Shown: positions 1 through 10,966 of the stretch, in pieces
Position numbering within the stretch: position 1 is the stretch's first letter
How the letters are laid out: every line of letters starts with the position of its first letter
NCBI GenBank assembly: GCA_963921195.1
Contig: OY992540.1
Span: 39,083,890-39,147,889, forward strand
Reading direction: 5' to 3'
Length of the DNA: 64,000 nt
Source of the DNA: Pegoplata infirma
Taxonomy: Eukaryota > Arthropoda > Insecta > Diptera > Anthomyiidae
Program-made: the position numbers and the translations under genes
Notes under the pieces: model-generated
Databases searched by the model: none
Told to the model about the DNA's origin: nothing
What the model saw: only the letters and a program-made list of their open reading frames with translations

Positions 1-139
1 CTTTCTAATTCTCATTGCGAATAGAGGCGAATATGTATTAATTTGCTAGTTTGTGCACAAACGATTTGTCATTAGACTCATTTGCTACTTTGTAGTAAAT
101 CGTTTCTATTTTTGCTAAATAATCTTGACAATGGAATCT

Positions 140-400
140 TGACAAATTCCGAAACACGTGTCGATTAAGTCTTGCAAAAATGACAAACATAAATAAATTT
201 AAAACAAAAAAATAATTTTCTTGAAAATTATGCTATGAGAATATCATGGTTTTAATTAGTAAAGAAAATAATGACCTCGAGCCAGAATAAACATCCTCAA
301 AATATAATATTTTAAAGGTCGAATAAAACAATTTTTATTTTTTAATAAAAATTAATTAGAATTTAAAAATTAAAAAATTGAGAAATTTTTTGGGTAAATT
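140..400. repeat. Foldback-family repeat arm, partial
   Basis: This stretch shares many segments in order with the foldback at 28910-29780: a gtcttgcaaaaatgacaaac-like start, TTCTTGAAAATT, AATATCATGG, AATTAGTAAAGAAA, then a CTCGAGCCAGAATAAA motif and GTCGAATAAAAC. Only one arm is visible here, cut by the window edge or truncated. There is no coding potential. It is one member of a dispersed family also seen near 31.8-32 kb. Confidence 0.6.
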
Positions 401-420
401 TTAACCGACCCAAAGTCTAG

Positions 421-565
421 CACCCGTATTCATAAAAAAATCATTATATTGAAGATAGAAGTGCCTAACATCGAGGATCAAGCTTTCCCTTTTAGAAAAT
501 TGAGTTTGAAAAAGTTAGCAGCTCGATGAGAGCCACCCGTTTTTTGTTATGAATACTGGCGTAAG
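421..565. mobile_element. Candidate MITE with GTATTCATAA termini
   Basis: CCCGTATTCATAAAAAAAT near 423 is answered by TTGTTATGAATACTGGCG near 546-563, giving imperfect inverted termini around a 145-bp body without an ORF. I could not settle a target-site duplication, so limits and class are uncertain. From 566 to 1012 I see only AT-rich sequence, with a short CA run near 750. Confidence 0.4.
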
Positions 566-1179
566 TTTTTATATCTACAAATAACTCCAATTATTATTGC
601 CTTTTCAGTTGAGTAGTTAACTGAACTTTCTTTTTTTCTGACACCACTGTGCAACATAAGAACTCAAACACAATTAAACCATTGATTTTTTGTTTAACCG
701 TGGCAATGTATTTGACAGATTTTTAATTAAGTACATACTCATTTACACATACACACACAATATAAACACATGCTTACGCCAAACAAAAAAAAATAACTTT
801 TTCGTTGCTACCGCTGTTTTAGCTATAATTTTTATTTTATAAATAGAGAAAAAATATTATGAAGTCTTACCAAAAAAAAAAAAATATTAAAATCGAACTT
901 AAAATTTAAAATTTGAATTTATGATCATATTTTTTTTTTTTGTATATGGGCAGTTCCATGGGATATTTAACAGACTGTGCAGCGATTTTTTATTAGATGG
1001 GGTTTTACAAACAATATGAGTAGTTATAGGATACCCGATGCATGGGTAAATACCGGGTAAATAAAAGATAAATACCTTTTTTGGGAATTTATTTGGTTAT
1101 AAGCTGAACCGTCATTTAAAATGAGTAAATTTGTTTTAGTTTTTTCAAAAATATTTAGTGTCAAATCGGACACTTTATC

Positions 1180-2240
1180 GTCACCATTAAGTAAAAAACG
1201 TACTTTTTCAGAAAAAAGTTCTTAAATGGGAAAAATTGTACTTTTTTCTAAAAAGTATTATAGAAAATGTAGTACTTACTTTTATAGAAAAAAAGTACTT
1301 TTTAGAAAAAAATTTTGCTTTTTAGGCAAAAAAGAAAGACTTTTTTTTAAAGAAGTCCTTTTTTTAAAAAAAAAAGTGATTTTTTAGGAAAAAAGTACTT
1401 ATTTTAAAAAAGTACTTTTTTTAGAACAAGTACTTTTTTTAGAAAAAGTACCTTTTTTTTAGAAAAAAGTACTTTTTTTATAATAAAGTACATTTTTTAA
1501 AAAAAGTAAATTTTTTTTAGAAAAAAGAAAAAATAAAGTAATAAAAAAAACCTTTTTAGTCAAAAAAGTGCTTTTTAAAAAAGTAAATTTTTTACTATTT
1601 TTTAGAAAAAAAGTATCTTTATTTTTAAAAAAGTAATTTTTTATAAAAAAATAGTGTTTTCTAAAAAAGGTACTTTTTCTAAAAAAGTACTTTTTTAGAA
1701 CAAAGTACTTTTTTCAAAAAAAGTAGTAAAAAATTTACTTTTTTTAAAATAAATATACTTTTTTTGGAACAAAGTACTTTTTTTTCTAAAAAAGTAGTAA
1801 AAAATTTACTTTTTTAAAAGTATTTTTTGACTAAAAAGTATTTTTTTGTTATTACTTAAATTTTTCTTTTTTCTAAAAAAAGGTACTTTTTCTAAAAAAA
1901 AAGTACTTTATTCTAAAACAAAGTACTTTTTTCTAAAAAAAAGTACTTTTTCTTAAAAAGTACTTTTTTTAGAACAAAGTACTTTTTTCTTAAAAAGTAC
2001 TAAATAATTTACCTTTTTTAAAAGTACTTTTTTGACAAAAAAGTATATTTTTTTTAAATTACTTTATTTTTTTTAAAGTACTATATTTTCTTAAATAATA
2101 ATTTTTAGGAAAAAAAAATACCATTTTTCTTAATAAGTACTTTTTTCCTGAAAAAGTACGTTTTTGTCTTAATGATGAGATAGTACTTTTTAAAATAGTA
2201 CTATTTTACAAAAAAGAGCGCTACTTTTTATAAAAAACCC
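1180..2240. repeat. AGTACT-centred degenerate tandem array
   Basis: More than twenty units of the form AAAAAGTACTTTTTTCTAAA run for about 1 kb. Each unit is close to its own reverse complement because AGTACT sits between A-runs and T-runs. Spacing varies around 20-25 bp. The array resumes at 5156-5245, so the material between was inserted into it. Confidence 0.9.
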
Positions 2241-2249
2241 CTTTTCTCT

Positions 2250-3250
2250 CTAAAAAATGCCTGCGATTTTTGTACTCTTTCCCAAAACATTCAATCATGA
2301 TAATGTTTCGCAGGAGATTTGGGTGTAGTTGCCAAAGCAAAGTGTTTTTAGAAAAAATAATGTTATATTACTTTGCTATTCCATGCACAACAAATTGAAA
2401 TATCGGTCGAGGACCCCATTAAAAAATGCCTGCGAATTTTGAAGAATTGGGTGTACTTGCAAAAGCAAATTTTTTTTAGAAAAAATAATGTTATATTACT
2501 TTGCTATTCCATGCAAAACGAATTGAAATATCAGTCGAGGAGCCCATTAAAAAACCAAAAGTGCTGTACATTTCGTAAGTAAGTGCATAAAAGTGTTTTT
2601 ACATTAAAAGATTCGGCACCAAAGAATATACCATATGATGAAAAAAAGTTTTTGATGAATTTTTTTATGAAAAGAAAAATTTTTTGATTTAAAAAAAATT
2701 GATGAAAAAAAAAAATATGATAAAAAAAAATTTTTGGTGAGAAAAAAAAAATTTTGTTGAGAAAAAAATTTATAAAAAAAAAAAATTGATAAAAAAAAAA
2801 GTTTGTTAAAAAAAAACAAAAATGATGAAAAAAAAAATTTGATGGAAAAAAAAATTGATGAAAAAAAATTTGATGAAAAAAAAAAATTGATAAAAAAAAA
2901 AATTTTTGTTGAAAAATAATTATGTTACTTTTTATTTACCAGCTGGTGAAAAACGGGTTTATTCACCACGAGGTGAATTATTATCCAAGTTACAAGCCCA
3001 AGTTATTAAAATTTTTGGTTTTAAGAAAATGAAAATAGTAATTCTTGTTTTCTTTTTCGTTAACTGCAACTATTTTAAAATCAGACACCAGCCTAAAAAC
3101 ATTATCATGTTAAAACCAAAAGAGCTGTACATTTCGTAAGTGAGTGCAAAAATAAGTGCAAAACAGTGTTTTACATTTTGGGGAATACAAAAGATTCGGC
3201 ACCAAAGAATATAACACTCTCACTTGTTTTATGCACATTTGATAAACAAA
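2250..3250 (+). repeat. Double-hairpin repeat family, long copy
   Basis: The order is CCTGCGA-TTTTGTACTC, a region that includes GAAATATCGGTCGAGGACC, a GATGAAAAAAA array (2636-2905), two adjacent hairpins (ACCAGCTGGT at 2938, TTCACCACGAGGTGAA near 2960), then a tail ending CCAGCCTAAAAACATTATCA. The same core recurs at 4915-5155, 15920-16290 (minus), 30434-30555, 34765-34840 (tail only) and 56018-56690 (minus). There is no long ORF. The hairpin pair and dispersed copies suggest a non-autonomous element of unknown class. Confidence 0.7.
2322..2577 (+). repeat. Tandem duplication, period 128 bp
   Basis: The block containing TGTTATATTACTTTGCTATT occurs at 2361 and again at 2489, with matching flanks (TTGGGTGTA before, GAAATATC-GTCGAGGA after). 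The two copies differ at a handful of positions. This is a local duplication inside the double-hairpin repeat. Confidence 0.85.
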
Positions 3251-3301
3251 TAGAAAATTTTTATGCGAAAAGCTTAGACTTGGTGAAAAATTAGTTTAGG
3301 T

Positions 3302-3890
3302 AAAACAAGTAAAAAAGTTAAATTCGACCTTGCCGAATGTAGTGATACCCTCCACAAAAAAAAAAATTTAAAAAGAAATTACTTTTAAAAAAAAAAAATC
3401 CGCAAAAAAAAAATTTTGTTAAAAAAAAGTCCGCGATTTTTTTTCTTTTTTTGTCAAAAAAATATGTTCGTACTTGTTTAAACACCATTTGGTGTTCAAT
3501 TATGTTCACATATATCAACAGCCGCATTAAAGCAATTTGTATTTTTTGGTTATGTTGAATGTACTAAAATTTTTGAGGTGTCCTTGCATTTTGATTCATA
3601 ACTTTTGAACCGCTGAACCGATAAAATCAAATGCAATACCAAACTTCTCGGGAGAACTTCCAATAGATATGTTAAGTTTCAGTCATATCCGTGTTGTATT
3701 TTGGTCGTTATAGCATTTTCCACAGACAGACAGACGGACAGACGGACATCGCGAGAATGTCTTAAAATCCATCGGCATTATGAATATATATACTTTTTTG
3801 GGTCCAAGACCGATATTTCGATGAGTTACAAACGGAATGACAAACTTATATATACCCTCTATCACTAAAAATAAGTGGAGGGTATAAAAA
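3302..3890 (-). mobile_element. DINE-1/INE-1-like element, copy A
   Basis: Read on the minus strand it begins with a hairpin (ATACCCTC paired with GAGGGTAT, with substitutions), then GTAAC, a GG-CC-AAAAAGTATATATA stretch, CGATGTCCGTCTGTCC and a GTCY microsatellite. It ends in a hairpin built on TTCGGC/GCCGAA beside ATACCCTCCAC. This collinear order matches the fly DINE-1/INE-1 (Helentron-associated) family as I know it. The copy is non-coding. Confidence 0.75.
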
Positions 3891-3922
3891 ATGATTTTTA
3901 TTTACGAAAAACAAAATCATGT

Positions 3923-4545
3923 TAAACAAGTAAAAAAGTTAAATTCGGCCTTGCCGAATGTAGTGATACCCTCCACAATTTCAAAAAGATTATTGCCAAA
4001 AACTTTATTTAAAAGGAAATTACTTTCGAAAAAAAAAAAAAATTTGAAAAAAAATTTCCGCGAAAAAAAATTTTGGAAAAAAAAATCCGCGATTTTTTTC
4101 TTTTTTTGTCAAAAAATATGTTCGTACTTGTTTAAATACCATTTGGTGTTCAATTATGTTAACATATGTCAACCAGAAGCCAAATTAAAACATTTTGTAT
4201 TTTTAGGTTATGTTGAATGTACTGAAATTTTTGAGGTGTGCTTACATTTTCGTTCATAACTTTTGAACCGCTGAACCGATATCGCTCAAATGCAATACCA
4301 AACTTCTCGGGAGAACTTCCAATATATATGTTAAGTTTCAGTCATCTCTGTGCAATATTTTGTCCGCGAGAGCATTTTCCACAGACAGACAGACAGACAG
4401 ACGGACATCGCTAGAATGTCTTAAAATCGATCGGGCATCATGAATATATATACTTTATGGGGTCCCAGACCGATATTTCGATGAGTTACAAACGGAATGA
4501 CAAACTTATATATTCCCTCTATCACTAAGTGGAGGGTATAAAAAA
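3923..4545 (-). mobile_element. DINE-1/INE-1-like element, copy B
   Basis: This is a second copy about 33 bp after copy A, in the same orientation and highly similar across its length. It shares the AACAAGTAAAAAAGTTAAAT start and GTGGAGGGTATAAAAA end. The pair looks like a tandem insertion or a local duplication. It contains no usable ORF. Confidence 0.75.
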
Positions 4546-4547
4546 AT

Positions 4548-5155
4548 TTAATGAGCCCAAAATTTTTATTGAAAAAAGTTTTTGATGAAAAGAAAATTTT
4601 TTTGATGTAAAAAAAATTGATGAAAAAAAATTTGGGGAGAAATATAAATAAAAAATTTGATAAAAAAATTTGATGAAAAAAATTGATAAAAAAAATATGA
4701 AAAAAAAATTGATGAAAAAAAAATTAATGAAAAAAATAAAAAATTAATGAAAAAAAAAAATTTGATGCAAAAAAAAAAATTTGATGAAAAAAAAAAAAAT
4801 TGATAAAAAAAATTATGAAAAAAAGTTTGATGAAAAAAAACTGATGGAAAAAAAATTGATAAAAAAAAAAAAAAATTTGATAAAAAAAAAAATTGATGAA
4901 AAAAAAAATTTTTTTTTGTTGAAAAATAATTATGTTACTTTTTATTCACCAGCTAGTGAAAGACGATTTTATTCACCACCAGGTGATTTATTATCCAAGT
5001 TACAAACCCAAGTTATTAAAATTTTTGGTTTTAAGAAAAGGAAAATAGTAATTCTTGTTTTCTTTTCCGTAATTTTTAGCTAATATAGTCAAACTGAGGT
5101 GGCGTCCTGCAACTTCTTTAAAATTTGACACCAGCCTAAAAACATTATCATGTTA
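4548..5155 (+). repeat. GATGAAAAA array plus double-hairpin core
   Basis: A degenerate (TTGATGAAAAAAA)n array runs to about 4915. It is followed by the hairpin core (CACCAGCTAGTG, TTCACCACCAGGTGA), then the tail GTCAAACTGAGGTGGCGTCC and CCAGCCTAAAAACATTATCA. This is the same arrangement as 2636-3110. The 100-residue Lys-rich frame across the array is a low-complexity translation, not a gene. Confidence 0.7.
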
Positions 5156-5245
5156 AAAAAGTACTTTTTTCTATTTATCCTAAAAGAACACTATTTTTTC
5201 TAAAAAAAAGTACTATTTTTTTCTAAGAAAGTACTATTTTTTAGT
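5156..5245. repeat. Remainder of AGTACT array
   Basis: AAAAGTACTTTTTTC-type units resume after the inserted double-hairpin and DINE-like material. This supports one array split by insertion inside the 1021-5385 element. Confidence 0.8.
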
Positions 5246-5979
5246 ATAAAATTTATTAAATTTTGCTGCAAAATATATTTGTTCACCAAATTTTGAATAA
5301 TACCCGGGTATTTATCCATTTCTACCCAATTTACCTATTTTACCGGGTATTTATTATTTGGGGATTTACCCTTTGCCCATCTCTAAATATGAGCTATTCA
5401 AAATCGCTTTTTGGTAAAATTGACTATTTTTTGACTATGAATTATTACATTACTCATACGCTCCTCAATTTCCTAAAAGTATGCAATGTGTTGTTGTTAT
5501 ATAATTTTATTTTTGATCACGATGACGTATGATTATTATTTAATACTTATTATATTACTAATACGCTACGGAATTTCTAGCAATATGCATTATGCATAAC
5601 CTGACCAACCATCCCGCTTTTGGCGGGATTATCCCGCTTTTTGATGTCTCATCCCGCCTTGAATTCTGATCCCGCTTTTTTAACAAAAGTCCCGCTTCAT
5701 CCCGCTTTATCCCGCTTTTTGACTTTTGGAATAGCAAAGTACAATTTTTAGGTTATTTTAATAATATTTTGAGAAATATATTTTTGAGCATATTAACTAT
5801 TTCTTACCGTATAAAGAAAATTTTAAGAAATATTTTGTTTACTCAAAAAAAAAAAAAAACTGTCCACAAGAGACCCTACTGGACTGATTTAAATCAAAAA
5901 TAAATTAAAATTAAATTTTTACATAAAATTTTTTCATTGTGATACTTCGAATATTCCGAAAAAAGCTTTCAATAACAAA

Positions 5980-7190
5980 GTATTAAACTTAAATACATGT
6001 TTCCTAATTCTCAGATTCTTAGAATTTTTTTGTATACAAAAATCCCCAGATACTGAAACATTTTTCATAAAAGAAAAATCTCAGATTCTAAAAAACTATC
6101 GGTTTCTAAAAAATTCTTCCTTGAAAAAAAAACCTGATACCCTTTTCTAAAAATAAATTCTTAAATTTTATAGCCCCGTGAAAAAAATTTATTAGATCTG
6201 GTCTGATTTGTAAAAAGCTAATGATGGCATTTGTATCTGATAAGATCTACCAGATATGAAATTTGTCTCCAATTTCGAACTCTGGTAAATCTGATCCGTA
6301 ATTGAATCTAATCAGATGCTGAAATTGTGGAAAAATGTCGGATCAAAAAGACCTGATCAGATAAAATTATATTTTTTAGATCCAAACAGATTAAATCTGA
6401 CCCAACCGATTTTTTCAAGGGGCATTTTTCGATAGAAAATATTTGAGAAGTGGAAAAAGAACGGAAATTTTTAAAGTTCCAATGTTTTCTAAGATAATTT
6501 TATATAGAAAAATTATTAGGTTCTAAGGCATTTTTCTAAAGAAAAATTTAAAACGCAACTTCAAAAGAAAAATTTACAGACTCAAAGACACACTTCCTTT
6601 TTATAATTTCTCAACATAAATATTTTCAGATTCTGGGGAATTTTTCATACAAAAAAAAACTTAGATTCAGATATAATTTTTCTATAAATTCCAAAACATT
6701 TGTCTTGTTGGAAAAAATCATAAATTTTGAAAAACTTGTCCTGTAGAAAAATTCTCTGATTCTAAAATATTATTTAAACAGGAAAAATCTCTTTTTCCAT
6801 ATAATAAATTCTAAGATTCTGAAATATATTTCTCATTAAAAAACTATCAGATTCTAAAACGTTTTTTCTGTAGAGAAATTATCCGATTTAAGATTTTTTC
6901 CAGAAAAATTCTTGACAGACTCTAAAATATTTTATTCTAAGGAAATTAACAGTTGCCAATGGATTTTTTCTATAGAAAATTTATAAGATTCTTAAACATT
7001 TTTCCTACAGAAGAATTTTTAAATAATTTTTCTTTTAAAATATTCTATTTCTTTTAAAATATTCTCGAGTTCTGAAATATTTTTCTATAAAAAATATATG
7101 AGATTTACTTTCTCTTAGAAAATGATAAGAAAAGAAAAAGTTCAGTCTACGACTCTAATTTAATTTTAGTTTTTCATATGCAATTTTTTT
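5980..7190. repeat. Degenerate TCTCAGATTCT-A-AACATTTTT tandem array
   Basis: Units of about 35-40 bp, consensus near TCAGATTCTAAAACATTTTT followed by CTATAGAAAAAT, repeat with heavy divergence. The array is broken at 6173-6423 by a MITE. The same unit forms a larger array at 23095-26160, so the motif is a dispersed satellite-like component. Confidence 0.7.
6173..6423. mobile_element. Small MITE with GCCCC-GTGAAAAAA termini
   Basis: GCCCCGTGAAAAAAATT on the left is answered by TTTTTTCAAGGGGC on the right. Between them are repeated GATCTG/CAGATC-like words (AGATCTGGTCTGA, CTGATCAGATA). The 251-bp insert interrupts the degenerate tandem array. No clear duplication is visible, so class is open. 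Confidence 0.6.
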
Positions 7191-7230
7191 GATTCTTAAA
7201 TATATTATCCCAAGGTTGGTAAAAAAATTA

Positions 7231-7824
7231 CTTACAAGGGAAGTATCTCAACCCTTATGAACCGATTTGCATGAAACGTAAAATATATATAAAAGAGACA
7301 ATTCTAAGGTTGGGGTGTCTCGGCTTATCGGCCATATCGGGGATTTAAGGGATCAAAATATGGGTTAAAAAATGGTGAAAAAATCGGTTTTTGGATTTTC
7401 AGCCATTTCTTTCTAAGAAACTATATAATGTTTACATATGAGAAGAAAGGTTTTTTAATGCCTATCCAACGGAGGCATAACCTTATAAAAGTTTGGATTC
7501 GTTAATTACTTTTTTCATGAAAATGTGTAAATTTTGGGGGGTATTTATATGAAGACATAGGCCTACGAAGTCCATATGAATATGAAATAATCTTTATTAA
7601 ATTTAAGTTGACACGTATTTTTTCTCTAAGGGATATTCCTATTAGTTCGGGAGTTATCGAAATTTTCACGGAGGTCCACATTGTTTCATAAGGGGACAAC
7701 AAAATTTTGAAACACTGATATGGCCGATAAGCCGAGACACCCCAACCTTAAAATCGTCTCTTTTATATATATTTTAAGTTTCAGGCAAATCGGTGCATAA
7801 GGGTTGAGATACTTCCCTTGTTAG
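7231..7824. mobile_element. MITE with about 110-bp inverted termini, copy 1
   Basis: The left arm starts CTTACAAGGGAAGTATCTCA and the right arm ends GAGATACTTCCCTTGTTAG. Homology between the arms runs through the CGGCTTATCGGCC region near 7323. A second, heavily interrupted copy spans 54496-56930, and a solo end sits near 9871. There is no ORF of note and no convincing duplication. Confidence 0.8.
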
Positions 7825-8581
7825 ACTAGAGACTATGTTTGCTGACGTAATCAAAATAAAATTTTCCTAGTCAAAGTTCTTATGCATTTTTTTACATAAA
7901 AAAAATTACGATCCCATAAAAGTATTTCCAGAATTTTGTGCATTTTGGAGGGTATTCGTGGGTTCGTTCAGACAATTTTCACTTATTAAAAAAAATCCCG
8001 CTTTTTAGATCAAAATCCCGCTTTTTCAACCTTTCGATCCCGCTTTTCAGTCAAAAGCAGTTGGTCAGGTTAATTATGCATAAACACATACTACACCGAA
8101 TAAAACAATTAAAATTTTTTTTATCGAAATCACTTAATTTTAATTTGAAACAAAAAAAAAATTATAAAGCAACCGCACACAACTAAAACAGCATATTTAG
8201 TAAATTTTATACACTCATTAAAATCTAAATTTTAATAAAGTTTGTATTCCCCCAACGCACTTCTCTGGCACTTGCTAGAAAATACACTGTTCAAATTTGT
8301 ATGGTAACAAAATTTTAATTGCTTTTATACCAACAACGAAGAACAAAATAGAAAACCAAAAAATTAAAACAAAACTTATTCTACCAAGTTTATGAAATTT
8401 AAATTTATAATATTATAGTACTAAAAATATAATAAACAAATTCCACCCACCAATACCAAAGAAAACAGGAGGAAATACAAACACCATCCCAAAAAATATA
8501 TATCCCAAAAAATAAAAGAGAGATCATAATTCAAATTACATTGTGTGTGTGAGTGTGTGTGTTTGTCTGTCTACGTAAATT

Positions 8582-8845
8582 TTAGTTGGTGTATGTGTGT
8601 GTATTAAACAAAAAAAGTAACAGAGATTTTTTTCCAATTGTATGTTGTGCTAATTGGATTTTAATTTTCTGTATACAACCAAAAAAAATATTGTTATTGA
8701 AAAATAAAACAACAACGTTAACTACAACAAACAGCAACAAATTTTTGTTATTGTTGTTATTATAAATGTTATTTGCGTTGGTGTTGTTGGCTTCTGTGTT
8801 GTTGGCTTCTGTTGATACTTTTTTTTCTGTGGTGCTCTTTGCCAT
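8582..8845 (-). CDS. Weak candidate Asn-rich exon, unidentified
   Basis: An 87-codon minus-strand frame begins ATGGC after GGTGGCAGC, a reasonable fly start context. Residues 1-35 are Ser/Thr/Lys then Asn-rich (EANNTEANNTNANN, NNNNN), like the homopolymer stretches common in fly regulatory proteins. After about residue 36 it turns hydrophobic and then ends, which looks like readthrough into non-coding DNA. A possible acceptor (pyrimidine-rich tract then TGTATACAG on the minus strand) lies inside the frame. The flanks (8085-9850) are the least repetitive stretch of the window, with CAG/CAA-rich words near 9145. I recognise no protein family. It could be non-coding. Confidence 0.2.
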   Translation of the reverse strand: MAKSTTEKKVSTEANNTEANNTNANNIYNNNNNKNLLLFVVVNVVVLFFNNNIFFGCIQKIKIQLAQHTIGKKSLLLFLFNTHTYTN

Positions 8846-9850
8846 GCTGCCACCGTTTTCAGCTCAATTTCCAATGTTAATTATTCTTTAGTAGATATTG
8901 GTAAATTTTCATAAAGTTTTATTGTGAACTTTGCACTTTTTTTTGTATTGCTATAAAATTGTTTTCTTTTTTGTATGTGTATGGTTTTCCATTTTATTTT
9001 TTCTCTTTTTTTTAAGTTGAAAATAAAATTTAATTTTTAAAAAATCTGTTCATATTTTTGTTGTTCCTTTGTTTTTTGTTATTGTTTTATTGTTCAAAGC
9101 CAGATTTTTAAATGGCTTCCATTTTCTTTAATTAATAATATCACAGCAGCAGCAACAGAAAAAAAAAATCGATGCCTTAGAAACCAATGAATTTTCATTT
9201 TATACCCAATTTTTTGTTCGTTTTTATTTTTTTTAATTAACATTTAATAGCAGAGATAAAATTTAATAAAATTTTGTTAAAACACAAAGTAAAGTAAAGC
9301 AAAAAAAAAACTGGATTCTTTTAAAATTAATGGAATTTTATTTTGGGGGAAAATAATGTTATATGATATTTATAAAAACAGTTGAATGTTTTGAAGAGAA
9401 TATTTTTATAAATGAACAGTTCACGCGAATAAAGACGAATTGAACCTTTTTCCCATTTTCCGATTATCACTGGTGTAGGGTATTATATGGTCGTTTTTGA
9501 CGGACTATAATTTTTTTACTTGTTTTCTTTGAAATGGTTTTAATTTTAAACTTTTAGTTATCAATCTTCTTATAAATACTTTCAGTTGTTTAATTTTCAT
9601 ATATTTTCTTTTTTCTTTTTAGGTAAGTTAATGTTTATATCAGTCAATTACAAATCATGTCAAAGTAACAGGTATGGTAATATTAAGCTTAATTTTCCAC
9701 AAATTAATAATTAGAGTGACACAAAAGGGAAACAAGAAAGTATTGTTTTCAAAACTTATTTAGTCGAATAGTAAACAAGTTTTGTTATAATGAAATATAA
9801 CACCGTCCGACAAAAATGAAAGAAAGTCATTAAACACGAATTGGTTAATA
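8846..9850. other. Low-repeat AT-rich stretch without a gene
   Basis: I see no long ORF, no inverted-repeat element and no RNA gene. A TAGGGTATTATATGG word near 9477 next to ACTTGTTTTC resembles the end of dispersed fly repeats, but the match is short. Confidence 0.5.
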
Positions 9851-9870
9851 TACGTTTAAAACTAGAGACT

Positions 9871-10205
9871 AACAAGGGAAGTCTCCCCTCCGATCTTCAT
9901 GATTTTTTTTAATTTTCGTTAAGAACGAAAACTAATTCGACACGTATTTTTTTGGCGACACGAAATAACTCCCACATGAACTAACTCCCACCTAAAAAAT
10001 GAAAAAAGTCCCAAAAAAACTCCATACAAAGTTGGGAGTTATTTCATTTGAAGTAACTCCCAATTTAGTGGGACTTTTATCATTTTTGTTGGGAGTTATT
10101 TCATAATTTTCGTTGGGAGTTCTTTCATATGAAAGAACTCCCACTACAAAACAATGAAATAACTCCCACTATTATTTCATTGTTGGTGGATGTATCTGGA
10201 ACATT
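9871..10205. repeat. Cluster of GGGAGTTATTTCAT words in both orientations
   Basis: A terminus like that of the 7231 MITE (CTAACAAGGGAAGT) is followed by alternating GGGAGTTATTTCAT and its complement ATGAAATAACTCCCA from about 9962 to 10190. At least eight near-matches lie within 230 bp. Many can pair with one another into stems. There is no ORF. I do not recognise the family. Confidence 0.75.
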
Positions 10206-10524
10206 TTGACTTATAGAATATTATTATTAATAAAATAAAATTCTTTGTGATCTTGGTGCCAAATTTTTGGACGCAGTGCTTTCTAACAAATTTGTATATT
10301 TCAGAAAATTTTCTACCAAAACTGGCAAGAATTTTTGAGTTAAGAGCGCACTGCAGCCGAAAATATTTTCGTTAGAATACAAAATTGTTGAAAAAAAAAC
10401 GGCTCACGTGAAAATATCCAACGCGTTGTTTTTCGATAACATAGAAAGTTTTTCGATAACATACAAGATTGTTGGAAAAAGTACCACAGGTAAAAATTTA
10501 AAAGATTTAGTTAGCACTTGTTGT

Positions 10525-10603
10525 AAAAAGCGCCGCAGGCGAAAATTTGGTACCAAAAATCGCGGCGATTTTTGGTACCAAATTTTCGCTTGCGGCGCTT
10601 TTT
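10525..10603. repeat. 79-bp near-perfect palindrome
   Basis: Two 39-bp arms (10525-10563 and 10565-10603) are complementary except for one position, with a single base between them. Each arm holds GCGCCGC and TTTGGTACCAAA, which is itself a palindrome. It is far richer in G+C than its surroundings and abuts the truncated end of a DINE-like copy at about 10604. Confidence 0.95.
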
Positions 10604-10966
10604 AGCATCCTCAGAGTTGTCTTTCGAAAGTTATTGTGTTTTTTATTCGCGAAAAACCCTAGCCGAAATTCACTCCTTTGCTTATAAATTTTGAACTACT
10701 GGACCGATTTCGTTGGATTGCAATATCAACCTGACCTGGTAAGTGACCAAAATATGTGCCAAACTTCAGGAGCCTCCGAAAAGTTTTACAAAAGTTAGCG
10801 TGTTTTCAACAGACAGACAGACAGACGGACGGTCGGTCGGACAGACGGACGGACGGACATCACTAGATCGTCTTAAAATCAATCGAGGATCATGAATATA
10901 TATACTTTATGGGGGTCTCAGACCGATATTTCGAGGTATTACAAATGGAATGACAAACTTATATAT

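Larger units (their letters stand above)
1021..5385. mobile_element. hAT-type non-autonomous element with nested repeats
   Basis: An exact 8-bp duplication AATATGAG lies at 1013-1020 and 5386-5393. The right end is GCCCATCTCTA and the left end is TAGTTATAGG. Just inside, GGGTAAATACCGGGTAAAT (1044 on) is mirrored by ACCGGGTATTTATTATTTG (5342 on). Eight-base duplications and TA-initial termini are typical of hAT elements. There is no transposase. The 4.4-kb interior is an AGTACT array (1180-2240) into which a double-hairpin repeat and two DINE-like copies have been inserted. The left terminus is degenerate, so family assignment is less certain than the insertion itself. Confidence 0.8.
5597..8072. 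mobile_element. hAT-type element with CCCGCTTTTT ends
   Basis: An exact 8-bp duplication ATTATGCA lies at 5589-5596 and 8073-8080. The termini are TAACCTGACCAAC and GTTGGTCAGGTTA, a perfect 13-bp inverted pair. Several ATCCCGCTTTTT units lie inside each end (5611-5725 and 7995-8050), all in direct orientation. The interior carries a degenerate tandem array, a small MITE (6173-6423) and an inverted-repeat element (7231-7824). No transposase is present, so it is non-autonomous. Confidence 0.88.

Noticed and set aside
4781..5083. 100-codon Lys/Ile-rich reading frame
   Set aside because: It translates a GATGAAAAA microsatellite plus a repeat core; the equivalent frame in other copies is broken.
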